This document shows positions 12,897-27,758 of a DNA stretch of 45,000 nt, piece after piece. A program made the translations under genes and the position numbers. The stretch spans positions 12,454,864-12,499,863 of the forward strand of contig CM022674.1 in the NCBI GenBank assembly GCA_012295275.1. Direction: 5' to 3'. The notes beneath the pieces are model-generated. The model was given only the letters and a program-made list of their open reading frames with translations, ran no database searches and was not told where the DNA came from. The DNA comes from Chrysomallon squamiferum. Its lineage: Eukaryota; Mollusca; Gastropoda; Neomphalida; Peltospiridae. The first letter of the stretch is position 1, and each line of letters opens with the position of its first letter.

Positions 12897-13287
12897 TTAA
12901 ATATAATTTTACATTTATAAAGTTGCTGAAGAAATTATTTTTCATTTTATTTATTTATTTAATAAATTACTATTTGACAAATCTGCTTTCATAATTATTC
13001 ATTTATTTTATTTGGAATTTTTTTTTTAAGTTGTTAAAAATTTAAACAACCAACACAATCATTTTAGGGGTGTTTCCTCTCTTCAGAGTTTATATTTTAT
13101 TTATTTTAATATTTTTTAAATTAATACAAAATTGTATTAATCTGTATTAAGATCTCTCTCAATCTCTCTGCCATATATCACATTACTCATTCACTCAAAT
13201 ACAAAGTTTATTTATAACTGTATTTTTAGCTTTTATAAAACTGATATTTTATGTTTGTTATCATTCCTTTGTTACTTGTATAAAATA

Positions 13288-13321
<34 letters not shown>

Positions 13322-14014
13322 CATACAAAATATATATATATATATATAAATCATGCAAAAAATGAATGTATGTGACATGTTAGATTTGTAGAAGGTGCAT
13401 GCAGACATGATAGAAGGTATTTTACATTATTAAGGCCTACAAAAGGTGTTGGTGTTATTATCAAAGGTGGAAAGGAAATATAAATATTGTAACTATGTGA
13501 ATCATTTATTTGCCCTGTCCATATCTCCTCTCTGTACAGATTTTAACATATTTTTGTAAATATATAAACCATGTATAGGACAAATATTTCATTAGTAAAA
13601 AAAAAAATTAATAAAAATGTATTATTATTATTATTTTCTTAGGTCCTTATTAGTACAAAAATAATTTTAATAGTTTCACATCTGTGAAATTAAACAAATG
13701 TTTTAATAGAAATATTAAAAAAATAAATAAATAATCAATGTTCTATATGACATAAATTAAATGTGTTAGTATGTTTCCTTGGGCAATTTAAAAAAAATAT
13801 TTTAAAAAAGTAGAGAGAGATATCCCTGAATAATGTTTTACTGTGTTTTAATAACTGAAACTCTACAGGGGCCTTTGATATACACTATCTTCAGATAAAA
13901 CTGAACAAAAATGTATTAAAATGTTTAATACACACAAATTTAACCCATATTTAAATAGGATCTTTAGGATGTGTCACTAGACATGTTTTGAAATCTTCTA
14001 AACATTTCTGTTAT

Positions 14015-14065
<51 letters not shown>

Positions 14066-15899
14066 CACATGAACACAATAAATATGTTATTACTTGTTAT
14101 ATATATATATATATATTCAGGTATATATTTATGTAGTCACTAACATAAGTATTTTGGGTTTTTTTGTATTAAATATAAATATTCAAAATAGCTGAACTGT
14201 ATTTATCAGTGTATGGTTAGAAATATTAAAATATTTAAATTTAAATTTTCAAAATAGCTGAACTATGTATCAGTTTATGAATTAGAAATATTAAAATATT
14301 TAAATTCAAATATTCAGAATAGCTGAACTGTATTTATCAGTGTATGGTTACAAATATTAAAATATTTAAATTTAAATACTGAGAATAGGTGAACTGTATT
14401 TATCAGTATATTTAGAAATATTTAAATCTTAAATTGCATGTAGATAATTTTATTAACACATTAATATGTTTTAATTTGCATGCAGTTCTGATTTATTTAG
14501 TTAATTAATTTTAATTAAATAATATTTAACAATGTATTTGTACTTGTGAATCTACTCTGTATTATTATGTTTAATAATTTTAGTATTCAACGTTGGTGAT
14601 CCCCAACAATTATTTTCATTGAGCCTTTGGTTTCTGTGAACCTTTTTGGGGGTTTCCCTAAGAAAAATATAAAGATAATGAATTAACAATCTAAGTGTTC
14701 AATAATAATAATGATGATGATGATGATGTGAATTTAAAAATGAAAGACAATTTGCGTCAAACCTACAACTTAAAAAAGAAGATGCAGAAGAAGAAACAAA
14801 AAGAATAGACTGAACTTTAAGTAGATTCACAAGTTCATACATAGACATGTGTGTGACTGTGTATATGTATACCACTAATAAATAATCATATTTCATAATT
14901 GTGTTAACTGTGTAACATAATACTTATAATAATACACACCAACAAATACACACATACTAACACACACACAACACATACAAAACACAAAATGCATACACAA
15001 CATACACAGAAACTCACAGGGGTACATTTATATATAACTATACATCCATGCATACACACACAAAAAGACATTAATAATAAAATTAATTATATTTGTTATA
15101 GCTACAATGGAATACACAAAGATATTTTATAACCTTTTTAATATTTTGATCACACATTAATTAGTTGATATTTATGAATATAAGAACTTTAGAAAAATAT
15201 CTGTTTTGGAAATTTTTCATTAGAATATTTATAAAGACACTTTCAAAAACATCACTAAAATCTTATCACTGATTATAAAGTCAAATTTCTATCTTAGTGA
15301 TTAAATTAATTTTCCAAAAATTGAAAATACATAGGTCTTTTAGTAAAAAAAACAAAAAAACCCACCAAAAACAACCAAATGTTTAACCAAAATTTTAGTA
15401 ACACAAATATTAAATAAAGAAAAGACCACAGCAAACAAAATAAAATAAAAATCGTTTGTGTATTTCATTGTTCAGTTTCTATGGTTACTAACAGTTCTGA
15501 GTCACTAGCAATGTTCTGTTTATCTGGTCGTTCTAAAGCTTCGATCCCCTGTCCTGCTGGACAGTACCGTTGTGAAGGGGGGCGCTGTATTGACCGAGCC
15601 CAGCGATGTGATGGCAAAATTGACTGTCCAGACAGAACTGACGAGATAGACTGTAGTAAGTGGCAAAAACTCAAATGTATATAACATACAGCTTGCCACA
15701 AGTGGCAAAATAAATTCTGTTTTTAATTATTTTATTTATGAAAAAAAAAAAATGCTACGTTTTGTTGTATTTTCTTTCATGAAATTACAGTAGAATACAT
15801 GTGTAAATATTATTAATAATTAAATAACAAGAAAATAATAAAATAAACGAAAATGATAAAGAAATATATAAAAAATGATGTATGAAATAAATTTGAAAT

Positions 15900-15931
<32 letters not shown>

Positions 15932-16733
15932 TAATAAAACAGAACATTAAAGCCCATCACATCAACAGCAAAAAATAATTTTTGGTTATTATTATTCATT
16001 GAATATAAGTATTTTATATTTTAATATTTTTCACATCAGTATATTTGGATTATGCTGATAATAATTAAATTTTGAAAACTATTTAACAATATTTTGAACT
16101 GTTTTATATAAAAAAATTAAATTCAGATGAAATTTTAATAATTAATATTCATGAAAGAAATGTCAGCATACTTACAGCTTTTAGTTGATATGGCTGCCTC
16201 TGCAAAGGATTCTGGGAAATAGGGATAACTCTAAACACAGTTTTAAAAATAGTGTTTTCTAATTAGTTTTCTATTCTGTGTTAAAAATAGCTTTTGCTTC
16301 GCTTCTATACATTTCTTTTTTCTTTTTCTTTTTGTCATTCTTTTTGTTGTTGTTTATTTGTTACCAGAGCCAGTGTTGATTATCATGCAAATAGGATTTC
16401 TTTTTTTTTGGGGGGGGGGCTCTCACAATTTTAATTTTTTTATTTCTTTTTCAAACTTCAATAAAAGAGAATGGAACTTTGTTTACCAATAAAAACTTAT
16501 CAATCATTTTCAATATGATTAGACCCAGTGAAGATTCAAGCATGGTTTTTTTTTCTGGACACACAATTCAGGGACCTTTTGTCCCTCCAGTTAGTACTGA
16601 TGTTAAAAAATTAGTTTTACAGAAAACTAGGTGTAGCAGTCTTAAACCTCTATTGTTAGGCCTTGTAGGAGCGAAGGGATTTGAACTCAGAATCTTCCAA
16701 TCTTAAGGCATTGGCTTAACTAATATAACTCCG

Positions 16734-16764
<31 letters not shown>

Positions 16765-18661
16765 TATATCTAAATAAATAAATAAACCACTAATACAAGA
16801 TATATACATAAAATAATACATCTTCTTCATATTCCTGTAAAGATTAATTAATTAAAATTCAGGGTTTCTTGGTTTAATCTTTGTTGAACATTTTTTGGCT
16901 TATAATGTACCTGTGGGTTTATACCAAGTTGTAACAAAACCTCTGGTGTTTCATATGACATTAAAATTACACCAGTGTAATATCACATATACAGCATACA
17001 TTTAACCCCCTGGATGATAAAGAGGTTAAGGGTTTTTCTAAAGGGTCTGTAGTCTATAGCACTGGCTCTGTTTGTAAAACCTTGCTTTCTGTGTTTTTAT
17101 TTCATTATTTTCTCTTTTCGGTTCTTGATATCAGCTTAAAAATTAATGATTTTGTGTTTGCAGTATCATTTAGATGTGTTTTTGTGTTTAAATAATGTAC
17201 ATGTGTGTGTAATACTAAATAATGTATATGTGTGTGTTAATAGTGAAATAATATATTAATTAGTTTGTGTTCAATTTTAAAATGTGTTATTTATGTTTTG
17301 GAATTAATTTGTTAATTACTGTGCAGCATTAAAAGAAATGATTAATTGTGTGTTAGTGTTAAAATATTGGTTATTGTAGGTTGTTGTTAAAATGTGTTAA
17401 CTTTTGTGTGTTAATATGCTAATTAATGTGTGTTGGTGTTAAATTAATATATCAAAAAATATTAATAACATTAAAGTGTGTTATATTACTAGTATAATAC
17501 TAATTACTCTGTGTTTGTGTTAACATGATTAACAATCGTGTGTTAATTAATCTTTTAATGATAATTATATTAGTTCTAAAATAACATTTTAACTGTTTTA
17601 TGTTAATATCAGTGTGTTTTTTCAATAATAATACATTAATTATTATTTATTACTGTTAAAATAATATTAACCATTGTGTATTAATATTAAAACATGTTTA
17701 TTAATGTGTGTTAGTAATAATATTTTAATTATGCTATTAGTATTAATCTGAGTAAATTATTAATTTAAATTATTTATTAATAATCTTTAAATAATCAGAT
17801 GTTTTATATTAACAGTAAAAATAAAAATCATGGATTTGTGTTAGAAAGGAAATAGAGATTTCAGATGATATTCATACTATTAATATCAGCACTGTATATA
17901 ACGGTATGGACAATAATTTAATATATTATTTTATTTGCATTTCATATATTATATACCTGTGGGTTATGGATTATAATTTTAAAAATCAGAACATTATTAC
18001 ATTCACTGTAATATATAAAAATTACACCAATATCTAATCCTGTAACTATTATATACATGCATGCATACAGACAAACAGACATAAAATGCGAAGAATTTTA
18101 AGATATGTGCCAGTATGTAGCAAAAATTCAGATATTACAGTCATTTGCCTACAATGCATGTTAGAAGATTAGTTAGAGAAAAGACACATTGTAGTGTTAG
18201 TATGTTAGAAGATTAGTTAGAGAAAAGACACTGTGGTGTTAGTATGTTAGAAGATTAGAGAAAAGACACTGTAGTGTTAGTATGTTAGAAGATTAGTTAG
18301 AGAAAAGACACTATGGTGTTAGTATGTTAGAAGATTAGTTAGAGAAAAGACACTATAGTGTTAGTATGTTAGAAGATTAATTAGAGAAAAGACACTATGG
18401 TGTTAGTATGTTAGAAGATTAGTTAGAGAAAAGACACTATGGTGTTAGTATGTTAGAAGATTAGAGAAAAGAGTGCTGTGTTAGTATGTTAGAAGATTAG
18501 AGAAAAGAGTGCTGTGTTAGTATGTTAGAAGATTAGAGAAAGGTAAGGGTATTTTTAGCACAGAGAGCGAGTTACAAGTGATATCTTCCCAATTATTTCT
18601 AGCTAGCAGTCATAGAGATAGATGAAAACTATCAGTCATTACATCAATAGCTTAACCACAA

Positions 18662-18720
<59 letters not shown>

Positions 18721-19132
18721 CTCACACACCTGTAACATAACTTAAGTATCATATTGATACCTACAGAGTAGATAAACTGAACAGTCAGCAGTATGTAAAC
18801 AGCTCTGACCTTGGTGCTGCTGTTGTTATGTTTTCTCTTGCATGGACAAAAGCTTACAGTAGTGAAAAATTAGGAGAAATGGAGCGTATTATTGCTTCTA
18901 TTCTAAACAAATACTTGTGGTGTCTGGAAAAATAAAATAAAAAAAAAAAAAAAGCCCTGTAATTATTTAGAGATGTCCAGATAACTTGGAGGTGTTAGGT
19001 TTAATATGTATCTATCTAAGATACAAAGAAATAATTTAAAAAAAATTAAAATACTCACAGTTGAGATAACTATGTATATGTGTGTGTACATATATATACA
19101 TTTATATATATATATTTATAGAAAGAGAGAGA

Positions 19133-19164
<32 letters not shown>

Positions 19165-19879
19165 GGTCTGTACCATAGTGGTTTCAGTCCTTAGGGTTTC
19201 CAGTAATGTAGGATCATCTTTTTTATGTCACTTAGTTTTTTACCATTCCACCCACTGCTCCACACATTGTATATTAAAAGCTAACACACGTGGTTTGTTA
19301 TCTTTAAGGGGGTATTTTGCTATTTGAAACCACAGAGGATTAAAACAAAAACAAAATCTGAGACCAGTAGCCAGTGATAATAACAAATTAATATCATAAA
19401 ACATGCCAAATATTTCATTTCTTACTGATTATATTATTTGTTAGTAATCTTTATTAATAATAAAGTATAGGACTTACATAACTTGTGGATGTGTTCTTAT
19501 AAAATAATGTTTCTCATGAAATACAAAATTATAACAATAACAAATAATAATAATAATAATAAAATGTTTATAATGAAGATAATAATGTTGATAATAGTAA
19601 AAATATACAAGGATAAGGAGGTATATTGAAGTTGTTAGATCTATATATATTTTCTTTAATAAATGGAAAAGTGAGAGGGAGGAAGGTTTTTTTTTATGTG
19701 TGTGTGTGTGTGTGTGTGTTCATCTCTGTATAAAATAACTATTACCTTCAAATGTCAGTATCAATTTACACCAGAAAACATTCTGCAATAGTAGAATAAA
19801 ATTCAATTTACCTACCTAACATTTTAATTTAAAAATAACAACAGAAATTGTCAGCATTTGATGAAAAATTCCTTGTTTA

Positions 19880-19913
<34 letters not shown>

Positions 19914-22900
19914 GAAGGTAAAAATCCAACAACAACAACAAAGAAAGGAACATTAAAAAAAAGAATTGAAAAAGAAAAAGAGAAAAATGCTGACCACATT
20001 TTAATGTAATGAAGTTGTCTACCACTTGATTAGTTTTCACGCCCGGTTTCGTCAGTTTTATTTACTCTGAGAAAAAGAACATCACTGCTATCTCCATTAC
20101 TTATTTCAACAACAAGAAAATCTTTCTTAAAATTTCCTCAACTGGAAAGCAAAGAATTTGTGATCTCATGGTGAGACTAAGGCTATTAACCAGAGTGGTT
20201 TACAATACAGTGTAGTTCATGTTTAATATAGAAGATATTGAATGTATGTAATATAGAAAACATCTCATGTTTTTCATTTAGAAAATACCCTGAATAATAC
20301 AGAAAAAATTAAAATGTTTAGTATACATGTTTAGTGTAGTTCATGTTTAATATAGAAGATATTGAATGTATGTAATATAGAAAACATCTCATGTTTTTCA
20401 TTTAGAAAATAAAATATTTAGTATACATGATAGTGAATGTATGTAATATAGAAAATATCTCATATTTTCATTTAGAAAATATCCTGAATAATACAGAACA
20501 AAATTTAAATCTTTAGACTAAAATGTTTTAATATGCAATATACTGAATGTGTATAATATAGAAAATATTGCATCTTATAATATTGAAAATATGCTGTATA
20601 ATACAGAACAAATGTAAATTTAAAAGATACTGAATGTAGTGTAATATACAAAATATTACATTATAACATTGAAAGTATCCTGTATTATACATCTCAAATT
20701 TAAGTGTTAATATACAAGATACTGAATGTATATAATATAGAAAGTATCATATCTTATCATATTGAAAATATCCTGTATAATACAGAACAAATTTAAATAT
20801 ACAAGATACTGAATCTGTGTAATATATAAAATATCACATTATCTTTTAGAAAATACCTGAATGATACAGAAAAAAGTGAAATGATTAATATAGTAAATAT
20901 AACATTGTTTATTATATATAAACCTGAATTACACATTATAAATGTAGAAAATATTATTCTAATATTAAAATATAAATTTTTAGAGTACAGTATGTTTTGA
21001 ACTGTATTATGTAAAAAATACAAGGCTGCTATATTGAAAGTACATCACAAATTTTTTGAAATAGAAATTATTTACATTTTTCATATACATAACATTGAAC
21101 TGTACAGCACCAAAAAACATCATACTGTATATGTATGAGGTTGTCTATGCCTCAGTTTGTGTTGAATGAGGTTGTGTTAACCTTATTCTGTGAGACAATG
21201 TTGTCTACATTTTACTCTCGTATGTGAGGTTCTGTTAATCTCAGTGTATCACTGTCTGAATCTTATCATTGTCTTTAGCATAGCCTATGAGATTGTCTAA
21301 GTTTTATTGTTGTGTCTGAGGTTGTGTCCTCAACCTTTTTCAGGTTGTCTAAACCTCACTGTCGAGTCCAAGGTTGATTTAACATCTACCTGACTGAGGT
21401 TGTCTAAACCTGATTTTGTGTTGTATAAATCAGTTTGTAGATAATGTTTGTTTAGATCAGAAATTAGTACTTCATACTGTTTATATTTTACATATGTCAT
21501 TATGAAACGTCTGTGCTGTTCAGCTGTTTTGTGATTAATCTGAGAATGTAAAACTAAAACTGTTTCAGCTCCCAGGAACTGCAGTGCTGATGAGTTCCGC
21601 TGTGCGGATGGACTGAGGTGTATCCCACGGCAACTGATGTGTGACGGACATTTCCACTGTGACGATCACTCTGATGAAGATCCACAGATCTGTCGTAAGT
21701 TTACAGCTTTCATACGCACGTACATGCAGACACAAACAGTTAAACATTGACACATACTGTCACACATACACACGAACACACCTAGATGTGTCGTAAGTTT
21801 ACAACTTTCATACGCACGTACATGCAGACGCAAACAGTTAAACATTGACACATACTGTCACACATACACACGAACACACCTAGATGTGTCGTAAGTTTAC
21901 AACTTTCACACGTACATGCAGACGCAAACAGTTAAACATTGAGACATACTGTTACACATACACACAAAATACACCGAGATTTGTCATAAGTTTATAATTT
22001 TCATATAAGTTTGTAAACACACACACACAAAACATAATTAAATATAATATAACAGCATACATAATAACCAATGTAACAAATATCTAATGAATGCATAATA
22101 TATATAAATATTCAGTGCATATATAAAATATCAAATAATAAAACACACATAATTACAACTATTCAGAGGTTAGTTTTATTTATATAATGCTTATTTTGTA
22201 TATCATATAGGCATTTCATATTTATTATATAATATATTAAACATGAAATGCCTATATATATTAAATATGAAATTCAAAATCTGTAATACCTATGTAATAT
22301 ATGAAATATGAAATGCCTGTGTAATATATTAAATTATAAAATGCCTGTGTAATATATTAAATTTGAAATGCATGTGTAATATATTTAATACCTATAAAAT
22401 ATATTAAATATAAAATGCCTGTGTAATATATAAATAAATTTGTAATATAAGAAATTATAAAATGCCTGTGTAATATATTAAATATGAAATATGAAAATAT
22501 ATGAAATATGAAATAATAATATATTAAAATATGAAATGCCTGTGTAATATATTAAATATGAAATGCCTATGTAATATATGAAATTATAAAATGCCTGTGT
22601 AATATATTAAATATGAAATGCCTATGTAATATAAGAAATTATAAAATGCCTGTGTAATGTATGAAATATGTGACATTGCAGCAAGACACAGGTGTGGAGT
22701 GGGTGAGTTCCAGTGTGGTAACGGGATGTGCATTGATAAAAGATTTTTCTGTGATGGCTTCCCTCAGTGTGATGATGCATCAGATGAAGATCCACTACAG
22801 TGCAGTAAGTATACAGTCTTTTAAAATGACAGACAGACAGACAGAAAGACAGGCAAGCATGCAAATAAGGCAGAATAAACACATTTACACATCTCTGTGT

Positions 22901-23339
22901 AAAAAATACACACAGTTTTTATATAGAAATATATCCCTGCCTGCCTCTCTTAGTTTTTCTCTTTTTTACCATCACTCTCCTTATCGCTTTCTTTTTATTA
23001 TTCTCTGTGTGTGTGTGTGTTGGTGTGTGTGTGTGTGTGTTGTGGAGGGGTGTATGTTATATATATATATATATATATATATAAACATCCCATACATTCA
23101 CAAACACACAAACCAAGACAATGTATATTCACTATGAAGACTGCATATACACACACTTTCCTCTCTTAAATTTCTGTATCATCTTTCTGTCTGTGTGTCT
23201 ATCTTTTTCAGACTTTTCTTTATTCATTCATTTTCTTCCTCCTACATTTCTCTTTCCTAACCATACCTCTTTCTATTCCTTTTCTTTCTTCTTTAATGTA
23301 TTTGTCAAACTTTGCTCACACACAAGCACACACACACAA

Positions 23340-23389
<50 letters not shown>

Positions 23390-23612
23390 ATACTTCTCAA
23401 TTTATTGTAACAAAACACTTTATTAGAACAATATTTATGCATTTTAATTTTAACTATTTTTTATTTTTTAGTTCCAGTTTTGCCAGATGTGTGTCCCGAG
23501 GGTCTGTTCAGGTGTGACAGTGGGGAGTGTATTGACCCTCGCTACCGCTGTGATGGCACCGCCCACTGTCAGGATGGGTCTGATGAACAACACTGTCGTA
23601 AGTCTCTTCTTT

Positions 23613-23688
<76 letters not shown>

Positions 23689-26600
23689 CAGACAGACAGA
23701 GATGGGGAGAGCTGAGTGATAGAAGAAAAAAGGGTGATAGAAAGACTGAGAGAAAGAAGAAAGAGGATAGAATGGAAAAAACGAAGAGAATAACTGAAAC
23801 AGAGAAACTGTCAAAGATAACAACATATATACAGAGAGATACAACCAAGAGGAGTAGATTAGAGAAACAAAAATTCCTGAAAGACTGAGTAAACTGAAAT
23901 TATTTCGTAATGTACATCTTCACCATTTCTTTATTTTTGTTTTAATTAGGTCCTAGTCTGCCCCAAGCTTGTCCGGAGGGACAGTTCCACTGTCAGAGTG
24001 GGGAGTGTATTGACCCCCGACACCTCTGTGACGGAGTCCGACAATGCAGGGATGGATCTGACGAAACAACTTGCAGTAAGTCCATGTTGTTTTTTATTTT
24101 TATTTTTTACATTCTTTTTTTTTTACAGTATTTATTATATGATATAGATAATGATGATTGGTGGTTATAGATGATTTTGAAAAATATAAAATATAAAATA
24201 AAAAAATATAAAGTATATAAATAAAATAAATAAATGATGATGATGATAAAATTAAAAATCTCTTCTTATTATTTTTATTATTATTAACATTATTATCATT
24301 GTTATTATTATTATTATTATAATCATCATCATCATTATTATTATTATTATTATTGTTTTTATTATTATTATTATTACTGCAGTGTTTTTGTATTTGTCTT
24401 TTCAAATATTTAGAATTTAATGGCAGAACTGAAAAAAAAGATTAGTGTTTTTTTGCAGTAACAAATGGGTTATTAAAAAAAAGATTCATTTATTTTAGGT
24501 GAAATTAAACAATTGATTTTATTTAACAAGTTTTATGTACTTATTAATTAAAAATTAATTAAACAAGTTTTGATTTTATTTTAAACAATTGATTTTATTT
24601 CAGACAAGTTTTGTGTACTTATTAATTAAACAATTTATTTTATTTCAGACAAGTTTTGTGTACTTATTAATTAAACAAAACAATTAATTTTGATTTTATT
24701 TCAGACAAGTTTTGTGTACTTATTAATTAAACAAATTAAACAAGTTTTGTTTTATTTTAAACAATTGATTTTATTTCAGACAAGTTTTGTGTTTTATTAA
24801 TTAAACAACTGATTTTATTTCAGACAAGTTTTGTGTACTTATTAATTAAACAATTGATTTTATTTCAGACAAGTTTTGTGTACTTATTAATTAAACAATT
24901 GATTTTATTTCAGACAAGTTTTGTGTACTTATTAATTAAACAATTGATTTTATTTCAGACAAGTTTTGTGTACTTATTAATTAAACAATTGATTTTATTT
25001 CAGACAAGTTTTGTGTACTTATTAATTAAACAATTTATTTTATTTCAGACAAGTTTTGTGTACTTATTAATTAAACAATTGATTTTATTTCAGACAAGTT
25101 TTGTGTACTTATTAATTAAACAATTGATTTTATTTCAGACAAGTTTTGTGTACTTATTAATTAAACAATTGATTTTATTTCAGACAAGACTCGGTGTGCA
25201 CAAGGAGATTTTCAGTGTGAAGATCTGAGTTGTATTGACGGACGACTTCGTTGTGACCGGAATTCCGGACTGTCCAGACAACTCTGATGAAGCCAACTGT
25301 CGTAAGTTGTCACGAAAAAAAAAAATTATTATTTCTTATTTATATATTTTATTTTTATTATACGAAAAAGGTTTTTTTTTTTTTTTTTTAAAAACACCAG
25401 CTTTTACCAAACATTAGTTTTTATCATATTTTATCATGGTTTTATTTTTTTTCAATAAATGGAATTATATAGGTATTATAAATGTTTTTGGGGGAAAATG
25501 GGTAGTTCATTGCAGACTCATTTTGTTTCTAAATGTTGTTGTTGTTGCTGTTGTTTTGTTATTTGTTGTTGCTGTTGTTTTTGTGAATGTTACATATTAA
25601 CAGTACTTTTTTTTCAGATGACGATTTTGAAAATTATTTTTGATATTTATTTTTAAAATCTTTCAAACGATTTCTGTGATTACAAATTTTCATCAGTTTG
25701 TCTTAAAAAGACAAAAAGTTGTAATTTTGCTTTTGTTTTTTTGTTTTTGTTTTTTGTTTACTAAATGTCCTGTTTTGAAATGTTTTTGTTTTATTATTTG
25801 TTTGTTTTTTTGTTTAGTCAGTGTTTAAAAGCTGATGGATGTCATCACATTCTTGTTTTGTTGATGTTATTTCATTTAGTTACAAAACATTCATGACATT
25901 AAACATATTTTTCAGTGTAAATCTTAATAATTATGTCAAATGTTTTTCTTATAAATATTGTTTTGTTTACAAAATGTTTATGATGTTAAAAATCATTTAC
26001 TAATATTTGTCATAGATATGTCAGATGTTTTTGTTATGAATTTTATTTTATTTATTTACAAAACATTTACAACATTAAAACCATTGGACATGACTTGATA
26101 TAGAAATTGTGATATGTTTTTATTGTATATTTTATTTGTTTATAAAATGTAACATTAAAAAGTTTTACCAAATTATATCAAGATATACGTTAAATATTTT
26201 TGTTATAAATTTTATTTTTTACAAAATACGACATTAAAATTGATTACGACAGATGTTTAAATTGTTTTCTGAATGTTTACAAGATTAATAACAAAACTTT
26301 GTTTTTTCTGCAGCATCAACGCGACCAGGTAAAGTAAAAAAAAAAAAGTTCTGTTTCTGTGCTAAGCAAAAATCACAGCTTTGTATACAGTCACAAGATA
26401 GAATCAGCACTCTGATTCTTTTTAGCTGATTCTGTGTAATCATTTCAGTGTGATTCATCTTAAAAGGGAAATAACAACAACAACAATAATAATAATAATA
26501 ATAATATAAAAAATTTATTAAAAAACAAAAAATAAAATTGGAAAACAATTAAATAATGATGATGATGATAATGATGATTATGATGATTTAAAATTAATAA

Positions 26601-26995
26601 TAGTAATGAAAAACTAAAACAAAAGAGTTAAATCAATTCTTTTTAATTTTTTTTTTCTTTTTGAATTCAACAGCAATCTAAAGTCATTTTAATCATATTT
26701 TTATAAATGTTAATGTTTTGTATGACATTTTCTAATTTATTTAAAATAGTTATTGAAATAATAAAAAACCTCCATACTCATTTAACTACTTACTGAAATG
26801 ATATTCACAGAATCATCTAGATAATAAATAACTGGTTGTCTTAAGATACTAGCTTTAACTTGAGATGGTTAGATTGGTTAAATGATGCTCTGAAGATCAT
26901 AAAACTATTTCCCAATCTAACCATTTAACCAGTGCAAGAATAAAGTTGATGTTTTGAGAAAGTAACCAGTTATTTTACTCTGTCCTGCAATCATG

Positions 26996-27061
<66 letters not shown>

Positions 27062-27727
27062 GAAATAATGAAAATAATAAAAATAATAATAATAATAGTA
27101 ACAATTATAATAATAATAATGAAAATGATGAAAAACTGTTAATTTTATTTTATTTATTTATTTATTTATTTATTTATTTTATTAAATAAATAATTTGATA
27201 TTAACTGTCAATATTTTTAATATAATCATTTTTTTCCAATTATTTTTCTTCACTACAAAAAGCTTGTACATCTATACCATCTAGCACCAACAATAGACCA
27301 TTCTTATGTAGTTTTAACACAAAATGATTGCAGGATAAAAGAACTATATATATCATGTATATCAGATATGTGTGTACACATCACATGCATAATTAACTAT
27401 ATTTTTCATATCCCATTTTCTAAAGACAAATGATAAATATTTGTGATTTCTCTCTAGCATTTGTAACACAAAAAACATAACATCTAGCACAATAATTTAC
27501 ACAAAGCACCTACTGAATTTGTTAAATGCAGATTATAATTTCCACAAAGAACACCTGTTAAAGTTTTGCACCTGCACAGGTACATTTTCTTTGATCTATG
27601 TATAACTATCACCTGTTGACACCTGTGTAAGAGTTAATTAAATTTTGTTACAAATATTTGTCATTAATTTTCATTATGTCTTCATATTTCAGATTTTTTT
27701 GTCATCTTCTTTATTTATTTATTATTG

Positions 27728-27758
<31 letters not shown>

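Noticed and set aside
15476-15538. Extension of LDLa 5 by 21 residues with an NSS site, using a CAG acceptor.
   Set aside because: Kept only as an alternative: the shorter exon matches the 117-nt length of its relatives, starts with ct like them, and has a TACTAAC-like branch sequence upstream.
16666-16733. A functional tRNA gene on the minus strand.
   Set aside because: Only a B-box-like segment and partial stems remain; the A box is poor and the T stem is mismatched. A SINE head fits better.
23468-23888. Long minus and plus frames with poly Leu-Ser or Arg-Glu.
   Set aside because: Produced by the GA microsatellite; the plus frame that overlaps the exon is out of phase with LDLa 8.
24833-25228. 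131-codon frame repeating [15 protein letters not shown].
   Set aside because: It is a frame of the 45-bp acceptor array (unit length divisible by three) and differs from the exon frame of LDLa 10.
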